DNA of 64,000 nucleotides, taken from positions 372,001 through 436,000 of the forward strand of contig NAJO01000034.1 of NCBI GenBank assembly GCA_002077065.1. Direction: 5' to 3'. The DNA comes from Cryoendolithus antarcticus. Taxonomy: Eukaryota > Ascomycota > Dothideomycetes > Cladosporiales > Cladosporiaceae. Shown in pieces: positions 10,823 to 23,057 of this stretch (position 1 is its first letter; every line of letters begins with the position of its first letter). The notes below the pieces were generated by a model that had not been told where the DNA came from, made no database searches, and worked only from the letters and a program-made list of their open reading frames with translations. The position numbers and the translations under genes were made by a program.

Positions 10823-12507
10823 ATGTCCGACGACGATGACTTCATGCAAGCGTCGGACGAGGAGAAGTGAGTCTACATAATGACGAGCCCCGCCCCGATG
10901 TCACTAACAGCGGTACCAGCTACGACTTCGAGTATGAGGACGAAGATGAGGCCGAGGCGGGCGGTGATGTAGACGTTGAGAACAAGTACTACAATGCCAA
11001 ACAGATGAAGGCAGAGTCGCCCGAGGATGCGATCGATGAGTTCCTCGGCGTGCCAGCACTAGAGGAGGAGAAAGGGGACTGGGGTTTCAAGGGATTGAAG
11101 CAAGCTATCAAGCTCGAGTTCAAGCTGGGACGATATGAGAAGGTCGAGCTGGCCAGATGTGGGAGCATGTGGCACTCTGCTGACTCTCAAGCAGGCTGTC
11201 GAGCACTACACGGAGCTCCTGACATACGTCAAGTCCGCTGTGACGCGCAACTACTCGGAGAAGTCGATCAACAACATGCTGGACTTTATCGAGAAGAACG
11301 CAGACGACCAGGCAGCAAACCAGTGCATGGAGCAATTCTACTCCAAGACACTCGACTCCTTCCAAGCCACCAACAACGAGCGACTGTGGCTATCGACTAA
11401 TACAAAGCTCGCCCGGCTTTGGCTTGCGCAGAAAGACTACGGTCGACTCACGGATAAGGTCCGTGAACTGCACAAGGCATGTCAGCTGGAGGACGGCACA
11501 GACGACCCAAGCAAGGGGACGTACTCGATGGAGGCGTATGCTCTGGAGATTCAGATGTATGCTGAGACACGCAACAATAAGCGGCTGAAGGTTTGATAGG
11601 TCTATTCTTGGGTGACGTTGCCACATACTGAACATCGCACAGGGCTTGTATCAGCGTGCGCTCAAGGTACGGTCAGCTGTACCGCATCCTAAGATCATGG
11701 GCATAATTCGAGAGTGTGGAGGTAAAATGCATCTCAGCGAAGGCACGTGCAATAACCAAGCGATTATTCCAGACATGCAGACTAACGCGTGTGTCAGAAA
11801 ACTGGACAGAGGCGCAGAGCGACTTCTTCGAGTCATTTCGGAACTACGACGAAGCTGGCTCATTGCAGCGTATACAGGTGCTCAAGTATCTCGTACTGAC
11901 AACCATGCTAATGGGCTCCGACATCAACCCCTTCGACTCCCAAGAAACGAAACCCTACAAGAATGACCCTCGCATCGCAGCAATGACCGAATTAGTGCAA
12001 GCCTACCAAACAGACCAGATCAATCAATACGAAACGATCCTGCAGAAGAACCGGGACCTTCTCGCCGACCCCTTCATCGCAGAGAACATCGACGAAGTCA
12101 CGCGAAACATGCGCACCAAAGCAGTCGTCAAGCTCGTAGCACCATATACCCGTTTCCGCCTCGACTTCATCGCCAAGCGCCTCAAAATATCCATCCCGGA
12201 AGTCCAAGACATCGCGGGCTTCCTGATCATGGACGGCAGGCTGCATGGCAAGATCGACCAGGATGCCGGGACGGTTGAAATTGAGAGTGGCGTTGACGCG
12301 GAGAGAATGCAGGCTGTTGCGGATTGGAGCGGTGCTGTCAAGGCGCTGGCTGCTTTTGTGCTGAATGAGAGTGAAGGGTTCAAGGCGGATGATGTTGGGA
12401 GTTCGATTGGTGGTGGTGGACCGCCGGGTTTCACGCCGGGAGGGGAGGGCATTGTGCGTGGGTCGGCGGGTGGGAGGGGCCAGCGGCGCCGGGGACCGGG
12501 GAAATGA
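10823..12507 (+). CDS. csn2: COP9 signalosome subunit 2 (PCI protein)
   Basis: Five exons (10823-10866, 10920-11142, 11195-11590, 11643-11742, 11798-12507) give 490 residues. The acidic N-terminus [14 protein letters not shown], the segment [10 protein letters not shown], the TPR-like helices with [13 protein letters not shown], and the PCI/winged-helix part ([28 protein letters not shown]) match fungal CsnB closely. It is a scaffold subunit of the cullin deneddylase, acting in protein turnover and development. Intron 4 has a GC donor (AAG/GCACGT) with an ACTAAC branch point. Intron 2 has the weak donor GTCGAG. Both are forced by the conserved protein sequence. The tail is Gly/Arg-rich. Confidence 0.93.
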
Positions 12508-15079
12508 CTTGCATGATGAATGGACATGATCGAGATGAAGGCTGAAAGACGATAACCAACGAGATCAACGATACGCTCGACGCCACGACACTGCGAATGC
12601 AGCCCATTGCTGTGCAGAAAGCAGCACACGAGGTTGCACGAGGTGGCTTTCGCAGTCTATGCGTGACTGCCGCTGTCATCCAAGCAATCTGCTCCGCGCT
12701 GTGGGACACGCTGCAGGATCTGTCTGAGCCATAGCGCTGGGACATATCGCAGCGAGTCAGGTATTCATGCGCGCGGTACCGGACTTCTTCGGTCCTGGGA
12801 CAGATGCGTTACACTGGCCTGGTATGCGCTGGGACCGGAGGTACGGTGATGGAAATGAGATGTAAGGCGAGATTGCTGTAGCGGGGAAAGACCCGAGAAC
12901 AACGATGACAGTGATCTGCCAGCGTTGCACGCAGCTCACATCAACCTGCATCTCAAATTTCTCGCAGCAATTGATCTCATTAAGCTGAAGCCTGATCAAA
13001 TTCGTTGTCTAGCATTGCCAAATCCCACCATGAATCGCAAACCATGCCCCTTCCCAGATCTCCCATCCTTCACAAATCCAACTGCAGCCTCGACCCGATT
13101 CGGGTCTTCCTTTTCGAATCCCCATTCCACTTGCTCCGATCGAAATTGAACGCCATGAATACCCACCCCACGGCGAACACTAAAACGCCCACGCTCGCTT
13201 ACACTCATCGCTGGTACGGGTACAGCTCGCCTGCAGCATCCCTGCTTGGATCTCATGCTGCGCGACATATGCCTGTGGTGCCGTAGTGTCGGGTGCGAAT
13301 TACATTGAAGGGGACCGGGTTTGCGATAGATCAGATTTGCATGCATGTGTTCTACTGTATGATGCGCTGGAAGATGGGGCATTGGAATATGTGAGGGTGA
13401 TCGATCTGGTATATGTGGAGATGTGCGAGGATAATTGCTCGCTTGCATTGGTGATGTGAAAGCGGGTTTACGACAGGTTCTGTGTGACGGTAGTACGTGA
13501 CAAATGCCTCACCATGCTCGAAGAGTGTCCGAGTGCTGTCGGCAAAACTTTCACTCCATGAGCAAGAGTTAACATTGGTGGTAGACATTCTCAGCCCAAC
13601 AGCGCCGTCACTATGGTCACTCATAGCACATCATATAGCAATAGACATCATGGTACCCAATGCATCGGGAGCACCTGCAGCACGAGGCGTTACGGCTCGT
13701 TCTTGATCGACTCGAGTGCATGACAGCCATACTACCCACACTAATGGGATCACCATTGAACGGGTCCCATAGCATGGCACAGCATCGGATGCTGGAGCGT
13801 GACCAGGGCCGTCTGGCGCCTCTACAGTAGCGCTGCGAATCATTGCGTCAGAAGTCTCGCCGACGCTCTGAAACCTGTCCTAGCATTTCATTGCGATTGC
13901 CGGGCTTGTTACCTGCTCAGGTCATGAATATAGCGTGTGCGTCTGTCTCGGAGTGGCGTGCTCGAGGTAAAGGGATGTGATGAATATGTTCAGTCGTAGA
14001 GTTTGATCTTCAGCCAGATCGTGAACAGTTGTAGAAGCACTGTCAGTAGAGGTACGCCTCATGCTCGTACCTGGCATATCGAACTAGACACGCCGCCGGC
14101 AGACGTCGTCAAAGCATCGCGCTGCCGAGTGCCGGAACGGGACCTACCCTCGCTGCATAGAGGCAAGGGCTGTGGGTGGAAGGAGATAACAGATCTGTGC
14201 ACGTCGACAGAAGGTCTCGATAGCTTGTATATGTGCGTGAAGACACACGCACACAGGGACTTGCAGGAAGCACTGCTTCCTCTCCTCCCGTACTCCAGTC
14301 AAGCCGTCTTGTTCAGATCCCCCGCTGGAAGGTTACTCAACAGCAAGGGCTACGCACGCGCTTGTTTCGTCCTCCCGAATGGTGAAAGATCCGACGTCCC
14401 GAGCTGAGGCTACTGGCAGCAGTGTCCTACCGTGAGCAGAGGCGCTGTCTTAAGTCCCGTGTACAGGGCGATTGGGTCCTCCGGGAGGCGCTCCCTCTGT
14501 TGCCGTCTGTTATTAGTACGGCAAGGCACCTTTTGTGCTGCCAGATCCGCCCTCCGATCTGATCTCTACCTCGCACCGTCCTCTTGGTACGCTCATCCCG
14601 TGCACCGTTGGCTGTGCAGCTCGATACTGTGCCAGGAGGTGAAGTGGTCGCTCAAAGACATCCCTCATTCCAGCGTCCCGGTCCTGCATACTTGCCCGCC
14701 CTTGGGGCACGCCAAACCCTCACCGCACGCTTACGACTACCCGCCTTCCATCACTCACTGCCGCTCGGCTTCACGCTTGCACCGCACACAACACCGCGTG
14801 AGCACTCGGCCGTCGTGAGTAGCAACACCAGCTCGACGAGACCGGGTCGTCGGGTCAGGTGCCAGCTTGCAGGCCATACCTTGACGGCAGACAGCATACA
14901 GTAGCGTCGACGCACCTTGCACTCGACCCGATCAGCAATATCAGAGCAAACAAAAGGTGCCAGCAGCCCCGCGCTCGCCTGCGTTAGCTTGTCGTTGACG
15001 GAGCTTGCTTGTTGGTGTGTGAAAGGAAAGACGGAAGGGTGCTTGGACTTTGCCGGCAGAAACGAAGCTAGTCGCCGCA
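12508..15079. other. Large gene-poor interval, csn2 / otubain
   Basis: This interval of about 2.6 kb has no recognisable gene on either strand. Several open frames of 60-150 codons exist (for example 13005-13286, 14003-14407, 14432-14818), but they overlap in several frames and lack motifs. The right part is pyrimidine-rich and is probably the otubain promoter and 5' leader. Confidence 0.45.
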
Positions 15080-17224
15080 ATGCTTCAACACCAACCGGCT
15101 GCTAATCATCCGCTACACCATCACTTACTGCAGCAACAGTATCCTCAACATCAGACGTACCAGCAGCCGCAACATGTATACGCTCCGCAAGTGGCGTACC
15201 ATGACCCCGCGCTGTTTGCACCTGGATATCGACCGCTTCAATTGCCCGTTCAACGACACGATTCCATCAGTTCGGATCAGCAACAGCATCACATTGCCTT
15301 AGCGCAGCAGCAGCAGCAAGCTGCAGGCTTGTATGCCCAGAGCTCACGACCTGCTGCTTATCACCAAAGGCCTGTCACTTCGCAGCAAGTAGTCCAACAC
15401 CATCGGCGACTTCAACATCAAACCATGGCGACTCCAGCTCCTCAGATAACGGATGAGGAGCTTGCGCAGATGCAGCAGGCGAGTGCTGAGTGGCAGCCGG
15501 AGATCGAGGTACGTCTTTGACTCACATCTGCAGTACGCATATGGGAGTCGTTATGAGCGAGATCATCGATTGCTGATCGCAACTCAACACAGGGACCACT
15601 TGTGGGCCAGCGTCAGTCGACAAGCAACATCACCGCAGAATACGCTCGAGCGGATCCAGTGTACCAGGTCAAGACTGCTGTGAGGGAAGACCTGATCCTG
15701 CGTCACCGAGCAGCGTACTAACAGTGAATGTAGGCGCTCCCACAGAAGTATTCCCACTACCGCACTGTGAGAGGCGATGGTCGATGCGGATGGCGAGGTA
15801 TGCTCGCTCATAGCAGTAAGACGACAATGGCTATACTGACTCAGCAACAGCAATCGCTTTCGGCTACTTGGAGCGTCTACTGTACATCGGCGACAGTGGC
15901 CGCATCCTGATGGAAGAAGCTCGACTACGATCGCTCAACAACGTCATTGCTCAATCTGGGATGGAAATGTTCCTCATTGAAGACTTCGCAGATGAGTGGT
16001 TCCAACTGATGAGAACACTCTCGATCGCGGTGGACCAGGGCAATGGCGACGAGGTGCTAGCTGAAGCTTTCGCCGACGAGAACGTGCAGAATTGCCTCAT
16101 CACCCATCTGAGGGTAAGGCAGGTCCCGATGGAAGCGACGAGGGAACTCGCTGACGCTGTGCTAGACACTGACGACAGCGTGGATGCTTACACGTTCCGA
16201 AAATTACCTGGGCTACATGGTGGGCCAGACTGTCAAACAGTACACCGATGAGCACATCACGCCCCACAGCGCTGAGATTGATCATCTCGGAATGAGCGCA
16301 CTTCAAGACCTACTTCTGAACCCGGCCGGCTTTGCCCTGGAGGTGATGTACCTCGACCGCAGTGAAGGCAACGAAGCGAACATGCATCGTTTCGACCCAC
16401 TCAATGGTATCACTGAGGCGACGATCCGACTCCTATATCGACCGTGAGTGGCCGCTCGCCCGGTTGCGCCCAGACTGTGTACTGACGCAATCACAGTGGC
16501 CACTACGATCTCCTCTACAAGCTTGAGGACGTGCCACCACCACCAACACCCATCGCCACTTACCTTCAGTTCTCGTCGTCCTTGTATCACGATCCAGGCC
16601 AGCTGTCTTCGCAATGCGCCGACTTCCAGGACATCCCGGACTTCATCACCACGATTCCAGGCATGTCATTCGCACAGCCTCACCCCGGCTGGATGACTAG
16701 CAATGGCTGCGGAGCCGACTTTCTGACCCCGGGCACCTCTCACCGGGCCTACGCTCCGCCTGTCGCACCGACGCCACAGCCGCAGATTCAGCCGCACGCT
16801 GTGATACAGCCACAGTATGTGCCCACTACACCCTCTTCGCTCTCTGTCACGCCGCCGGAGCATCGCACGCACGGTCTTGCCATCCGCACTGTGCCACACG
16901 TCAACTATCCTGCAATGCAAGCGCCTCCACTGCAGCAACCAAGCTTCTCCTCGGATGGGCCGTTTCGTCCCTCCATGTGGGAGCGGTATCCCCATGTCCA
17001 GGCTACATCTGGCAGTACCTTCCAGACGTCTATCATGCGCAAGTAAGTACATCCTCAGCGCCTTGCTGTGTGCAAGCACGATGCTGACGTTTTGCAACAG
17101 CTCTCACTTCAATACTGCGCATTTCCTCAATGCAGACTTTCAACCCGAGGAGTGGAAGCCTGATGACGAGTATGAAACCACGGCGCCGATCAACAACAAA
17201 GGGCGCCATAGATCTTTCGGATGA
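15080..17224 (+). CDS. Otubain-family deubiquitinase with long Q-rich extensions
   Basis: Seven exons (15080-15508, 15593-15679, 15734-15797, 15851-16113, 16166-16443, 16497-17042, 17101-17224) give 596 residues. The first 140 residues are Gln/His-rich and probably disordered. The C65 peptidase core spans about residues 145-385: ITAEYA at its start, GDGRCGWRAIAFGYLE carrying the catalytic Cys190, the LRTLTTAWMLTRSENY helix, and RPGHYDLLYK carrying the catalytic His376. A Pro/Gln-rich tail of about 210 residues follows. Otubains cleave ubiquitin chains, usually K48-linked, in cytosol and nucleus. The exon 4/5 junction was placed at CTAG/ACACTG because only that keeps the otubain frame. The core is certain; the extension roles are unknown. 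Confidence 0.9.
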
Positions 17225-17987
17225 TCGTGGCTCTGTATTTGGCGAGCGAGTATTGACGGAAGCTTCACCCGACTTGATCGGGCTCCCGACAGTACCTACG
17301 CCTTGCCTCAGATCTGCGCCCCTTGACATGCACTACCCAACACCACAACCGCCGATTCCTTGGGAAACGGCTAATGACGGCTGACGACCCAAGACTATTC
17401 ACCCCAGGGTACATTAGAGTAAGCATACTTATCGATGCTTTCCACCCACATGCGGATATACTTAGCCAGGTATACTTACGACCTCGTCGAGCTGCACATC
17501 TGACGCTCGAAGCGACCACTAATGCTGATAAGTAATGGCTGATTCGAGGTGTCTCCTCGGGCTCGGCGCATCGACACACGGTCGTTGGCATTGCATTGCT
17601 TTCTTGATTTCTGCACGGCGAAGGGATGAACAGCATTAGCGACGGCGATGGGGAATGGTATGGGATCAGCAATAGGGCTTGCTTCAGATAGAGCCAACAG
17701 TTTCGGTTTCTGTCCAGCATCAGAGCAGTCGTAATCACGTACGCTCATATTCACCTCTTCGTTCCCGCGCACTGACCGTAATGCTTTCCGTCCGTGTTGC
17801 CATTCACATGCCGCCAGAACATGATCCTTGGCGTGGAAAGTTTGGCTTGATGCTGACGCAGCGTTCGAGGTCCATCTTGAATGCCATCGCCTAGGGTGTT
17901 CTCGCCTTTGACTGCACCAGCGCCACATCCGTTCGCTTGGACAGACAGTTCCACGCACGCTGCAGCCATATTCGGGAAGCCGCGACC
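17225..17987. other. Intergenic, otubain / plp2
   Basis: This 763-nt stretch shows no gene. The plp2 promoter should be in its right half. Confidence 0.4.
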
Positions 17988-18800
17988 ATGGACATGCCCG
18001 ATATGCCCGTCAACGTTCCCGTAGACGACCCAAACGCGGACACAGAATGGAATGACATACTACGTAAGAAGGGCATCATACCCGAGAAGCCACCTTCGCC
18101 CACACCAATGATCAAAGAAGCGCTGGAGCAGGCTCGTCAACTGGCCCACGAAAACAGACTAGAGGGTAAGGACCTGGATGATCTGGACGAGCTAGAAGAC
18201 GATGAGGACGAGGATTTCCTAGACTCGTATAGGCAAAAGCGCATGCAGGAGCTCGCTACGCTGCAGAATGCGAGCATTTACAACCAAGTGTACCCGTTGC
18301 AAAAGTCCGAGTGGTCTACTGAGGTCACGGAGGCGAGCAACAAGGCTTGGGTGCTCGTACTTCTGACGTCGTCCTCTGGCACGAACGATGAGTCAAGGCT
18401 GATGATAGAACTGTGGAGGGCACTGGCGAAGAAGTTTGGAGACATCAAGTTCTGTCAGATTCGAGGGGATCTGTGCATTGAGGGCTACCCGGATCGCAAT
18501 TGCCCTACCGTGCTGGTTTACAGAGATGGGGACGTGAAACGGCAGATCGTCACGCTGAAAGAGTTGCGCGGAGACAGCACGGGGATAGACGGTGAGCGCA
18601 TGGAAGAAATTGGTGGGTGCGGGTGAATGAATGCTGATCGTTATGCAGATGTGCAGAAGATGCTGCTCGAGCTCGGTGCTCTCAAGCATGGCGACTCACG
18701 CTTGGCGTCGCAAGCAGCCAAAGAGAACGAGCCACCGCGTCGTGGCATACAACAAAGCGCTCGGCAGGCAGCTGACGAAGGGGACAGCGATTTTGACTGA
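17988..18800 (+). CDS. plp2: Phosducin-like protein, Plp2 type
   Basis: Two exons (17988-18591 and 18649-18800, with a 57-nt intron GTGAGC...TATGCAG) give 251 residues. The N-terminal EWNDILRKKGIIPEKPPSP and the acidic DLDDLDELEDDEDEDFLDSYRQKR stretch are signatures of the Plp2/PDCL3 group. The C-terminal half is a thioredoxin fold without redox cysteines (KFGDIKFCQIRGDLCIEGYPD, NCPTVLVYRDG). Plp2 is an essential co-chaperone of the CCT chaperonin in actin and tubulin folding. The start at 17988 gives MDMPDMPVN; an upstream in-frame extension lacks an ATG. A short acidic tail ends DSDFD. Confidence 0.92.
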
Positions 18801-19399
18801 GCCGTAAACCGAGGCCTGAGAACTTGCTCGCTTGACGACACGTGGGCTGTCCACTGACCGATCTCACACTATACCGACGGTAGTTTGCCACGCAGACATG
18901 CGATAGCAGACGGCAATTCATCAAGACGATTGGATGAGCAGGACTGGCATCGGCGAATTCGTGACGTATCGCCGAGAGCTTGAGAGTCTATCCTGCAGGA
19001 TCGAGCTGCCCTGCAGACGTTGCTGATGACAAAGCTGACAAAGGCACATCGACTGCAGGCTAGCGAAGCAACACCAGCGGTACTTGAGTCGAGCTCCGAG
19101 CTACAGCAGCTAGCCTTCGTCTAGGACCGCATCTGCAGCCACTGCCGACGGAGCTTCAAGGAGCTAGAGTTGGAGGGGAAGGTCATCCCAACGAAGTTGC
19201 TGGACCTCATGTACATAGCTGTGTTCATTGCGGCTATCGCAATCGCCTCTTGGGGCTTCAATCTAGCTCAAAGCCGAGGCGGAGGATCTCCCTGTGCCTT
19301 CATAGGCCGAGGAAAGGATTCAACATATTGCGCCAGCTCAAGCTTCCAACCTAGGAAGCGAGCACCACGTAGCCTTGCATGAAAGCATATCCATCCCAC
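18801..19399. other. Convergent intergenic region, plp2 / bZIP
   Basis: This 599-nt stretch holds the 3' UTRs of two converging genes. A 70-codon open frame with one hydrophobic segment (19170-19382) has no family match and is not annotated. Confidence 0.4.
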
Positions 19400-20485
19400 T
19401 CACAGCAGCTCGTCCCCTCCACTTCGCCCCACTTCCTCAATGACCTCTCTTACTTCTGCCTCGCAGAACATGGGCCCCATGCCCTCGCATCTCGCCATCT
19501 TCTTCAGCCTCTCACAGACTTCGCCGATGTCTACTGCGCCGGAGAGGTAGAGTGGATGTGATTGCAGTAGATCCCACGTCGCGCTAGCAGATAGCAACTG
19601 CCCGTCTGTGCGTGGTGATGGGCGGCCGGAGGTGTCCGTTGAGATGAGTCCGTTGGCTAGCCGTGTACGATCGTATGTGCTGTCTTCGTCTGAGCTCGTG
19701 CTGCGCGTTGAGCGTGAGGATGGGAGGAGACTAGGGTCATCGACAAAGCCTGGGTGATTGAAATGTTGCCGTGAAGGTGAGCCGGAAGCTGTGGCTCGTA
19801 GGACCTCATTCTCTGTTTGTGCACGCTGGAGCAGCAACTTAAGTCGCTCATTGTCTGATTGGAGGGAAGTTGTGGTAGTTGTGAGAAGATTGAGCTTCGC
19901 TTCGAGGTCGCGTACGTGTCGCTCTTTGCGTTCTCGGAAGGCTCGTTGTCTGTGCTGTCGTTCAGTATGGCTGTGAAGCGAGTCTCACGGCGCAGGGCAT
20001 GCTCACGCTGCTCTGTTCTGTGCCTTGCGCCTCGTCTGTGCCGGTGTCATGTTATCCTTGTCCTCGCTGCCACTCCTACTCCGTCTATGCATGTTGGCCA
20101 TGGCTTCGAGGTCATTGTCCATGTCCAAGGCGATCCCACTGTCGACGGAGCCGTTTGGCAGCAGAGAGAACTGTTGTTGCTGTGTAGGCGATGCCGAGTT
20201 TCCACCCGTGAGCACACCGCTCATAGAGTTTCCGCTGAAGGCGCCATCGAGGTTGCTGTAGTCCAGCGGGTTCTGCATGTAGGTGCTGGCATCGAATGTG
20301 CCCTCCAAGGTCTGTCGACCGGTGTTAGCACGTTGACTGCGCGACTGTGCAATGGTCACACTCACTGGTATGGCAATCGCGCCATCTGCACCTGCGTTGC
20401 GACCATACGTGCCATCCTCGGCCTCAAACCAAGGGAATGACTGTGTCTGTCCAGGAAAGTAGTTGTTGTATTCCATCGACTCCAT
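19400..20485 (-). CDS. AP-1-like bZIP transcription factor
   Basis: Three exons (20485-20366, 20311-20007, 19949-19400) give 324 residues. The basic region TRRKAQNRAAQRAFRERKER at about residues 130-150 is the fungal AP-1/Yap type (QNRAAQRAFR). It is followed by the leucine zipper LEAKLNLL...LKLLLQRA. The C-terminal part WDLLQSHPLYLSGAVDIGEV...RLKKMARCEGMGP resembles the Fcr3/Yap-like group and lacks the paired Cys-rich domains of redox-sensing Yap1. Intron 1 (54 nt, GTGAGT...CGACAG, branch GCTAAC) is a multiple of three with no stop, so retention would add 18 residues. The second intron splits the DNA-binding basic region. Confidence 0.88.
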
Positions 20486-20675
20486 GTTAAGTTCAGGTGG
20501 AGACGATGATTTAGTAACGGCTTGCTATGGGGTTCAAAGCTTAGGTTGGCAGGGCTGAGATCGGCAGTGAGCAGAATAATCGTAAACTTGACTCCAAATA
20601 CTTCGATGCGGCAACAGTGGGGATGATATGTCAAGATCGCGAGAACCAAGACGACAAAGAGATGAGCACTAGTCC

Positions 20676-21023
20676 TCAGGTGTCAGCAGCATACATGTAA
20701 GTGGAGATCATCACGCCTGCCTGAAGTGGCCGGGCACTACTTGAAGGGAGCATCGTGTTGGTGCCCGCCAGGACCGCGACAAGCACGCTGGTACAAGCCA
20801 CGGCTGCGAGGGCCACCAACCAACCGAGCGGGCCGTACGGTGATAAGAAGAAGCTAGGCTTGATGAGCATGCCTCGAGATGACAGGAGGAGAGGCGGGAA
20901 GAGCGATTGACAGGGTTCCGCATCCTTTGCGCTTGGGAACAGCTCCAGCATCGCGTATGAAACGGCGGTGTTAGCCAGCCGGGTGAAAGCATAAATCCAA
21001 ATGATACCACGGGCTTTGATCAC
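20676..21023 (-). pseudogene. Possible remnant of an amino-acid/choline permease C-terminus
   Basis: This open frame of about 115 codons encodes two hydrophobic stretches. It includes the segment PSFFLSPYGPLGWLVALAAV, which resembles the loop and penultimate helix of fungal APC-family permeases (xPGPFxLGxxGxxxNxxAxxW). No upstream half of a transporter is present and no good start or splice sites frame it. It is most likely a decayed fragment. Family resemblance is weak and from memory. Confidence 0.25.
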
Positions 21024-23057
21024 TCATCCATACAGCGTGCATGAGCTCTACTGTATGGTGCGCGCTGAGTGGTCGATAGGCGCAATAGCCGATGAAGCTA
21101 TGCCTTGACTGACCAAAATGCACGTGTCAAGCTTCGGGAAGCAGAGCTACAGCTTGCAAAGTCAGCGTCGGTCTGATAGCCGGATCTACCGTTCGAAGGT
21201 AGACTGCTGACTTTGCCATGATGAAGAAGCTGTCACGTTGCATCATGGAGATAGTGGAGTGGTCAACACGTGTATCCCCAGGCTGTACCGCGGAAATGTC
21301 CCGTTTCCTGTCAGCAATGCCTAACCTGCCACGGTACAGCACTACTGTTCCGCAATTCACTTTTGCGGTTGATCGCCCTTGGCAATATATTTAGGTCGAA
21401 GGTCCATTTCGAGTCCGTCGCACTGGCCGTACTGCCTCGAATCATATACGTCGATGTTTGGAGGCCTGCGAATAAGTTCGCGCGATATGCAGCGCCACTG
21501 ATGGTACGGTGCCATCCCGGACCAAGGCGTGAATACAATCTCAGTCCTAGTCATAAATGATCGCACACCATCGCATTCATACGGGTACAATGCATCAAAG
21601 TAACAGCTTCCGACGGAGTCATATCCGATGCTTTCGTGGCTGCTTCATGGTCGAGTACACGAGGGTCATCGAACCAGATAGTCGTTCGAGAAGCAGGTGA
21701 TGACTGGTTACGAGCTCGTTCGGGGAACTGCTGCCTTGCTTGCATGGATTAGCTGAGTAGTCAGCTGCAGAGTAAGCAGATGACAGCCCCACCATCATGC
21801 ATGGCATGAAGCCATTGTGCCAAGGCCGAGATGGCGGGGATGGAGATCTCGGTATAGCATTTGTAGAATGTTCAAATTTGATGGATGCTGTATAACTTGA
21901 CGATAGGCAGACAAAGAGGATGGCATGCTGCCGTTGCTGTACTCTTAGCTGCACATACTTGCCTGTTATCCATATGCCCGCCACTGCTTTCCCGCGGTCA
22001 GATTGTGATGTCGATGTTGGGAGAAGGCACGGTAAACCGATAGCGTAGTGGGCACCCGAGCCGCGACCTCCTCGAAGGCACGTGGGTTGGCTCGACAAAG
22101 TCATTAGCGGCGAAGAGGCCCGGATAGCAGATGTGGACGGGCATTAATCTGCTGGGCGCTGCCAAGTATACCACCGCATGAAGACATCCCGAGTATGCTC
22201 TCTGCCGGTACCGCCCAGAGGACTGCGAAGCAACCGATGTGGGGCCACCTGAGGGTATCGCTGCTCGGATCTTGCCCCGGCACTCAAGCCGGATCGCTTA
22301 GCACGATCCCCGGCAGGGCTGGCAGCGCCAACGACCGCATGTCGATGAGACTTGATGTTATGAACGGTCGCCCTGCAGCTGCCGGGATCGTGCAATCGTA
22401 GATCGTAACCATCAGTGGCCACATTCTCGGACTCGAGAACAGTCCATACTGTCATGAGCTATTGTGTAGACCGCCCGTAGTTCCTCTTGGTCGGAGCTCT
22501 GCGTGTGGTGCCATGCGGGGGACCGTACGTGACTGGTTGACACTGCTCCGTTGCTCGAGTCCGACCAACGACAGTCGTTTCATAGCAGCACACAACCGCT
22601 AGGATACAAGATACAAGCCAGCGGTGTAGAGCAGTCTCATGGTTGCAGGTGTTCACCTTGTCACGGAGCTCAGTGACAAGGAATAGCTTGGACCGCGAAA
22701 GCTCAGGGAAGCTGTCAATGTCGGGCGAGGCATGCAGGAGCGCCATAAGGCTGCACTATGGCGCGCAACCCTCGTATGAGTGATCTGCAGAGCCTCCTGC
22801 CTGTTCCTGTGATGTAGTAGGGTAAGCGCGGGAGCGTGAATGGTCTCACTTCCGACCCATCGAGTCCTCGCCACGCCACCACTTGGCAGCTGCGCAGTCA
22901 GCATCAATGCCACGTCAGTCGGGACAGTCCCACTTAATACTCTGTCCACAGGCCGCGAAACCACGTGTGGTGTCTCGAAATATCCGATAGAGCAGGTACT
23001 TCCGGTGCGGAACAGTGCAGGTATGTAATCGGACCATCAGCTTGGCATACTATCCAG
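21024..23057. other. Gene-poor interval upstream of the bZIP gene
   Basis: This stretch of about 2 kb has only short, overlapping open frames without motifs. It contains the imperfect inverted repeat at 22301-22393. Its left end should belong to the bZIP promoter and its right end to the 3' UTR of the SPOUT methyltransferase gene. Confidence 0.4.
22301..22393. repeat. Imperfect inverted repeat (hairpin potential)
   Basis: The left arm GCACGATCCCCGGCAGGGC (22301-22319) is the near reverse complement of 22370-22393, which ends GCCGGGATCGTGC. The right arm has five extra bases in its middle. The loop is about 50 nt. No transposase gene or target-site duplication is visible. It could be a MITE remnant or a structured transcript. 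Confidence 0.4.

Noticed and set aside
12770..12800. CCGGA-N9-TCC sequence in the csn2/otubain interval
   Set aside because: The spacing is 9 and the second arm lacks the GG, so it does not fit the cluster element.
14003..14818. Two plus-strand open frames of about 130 codons
   Set aside because: No motif and no support from neighbouring splice sites; other frames in the same DNA are equally open. Treated as otubain 5' leader or promoter.
19170..19382. Small open frame with one hydrophobic segment
   Set aside because: It lies in a convergent 3' UTR region, has no family match and begins at a poor context.
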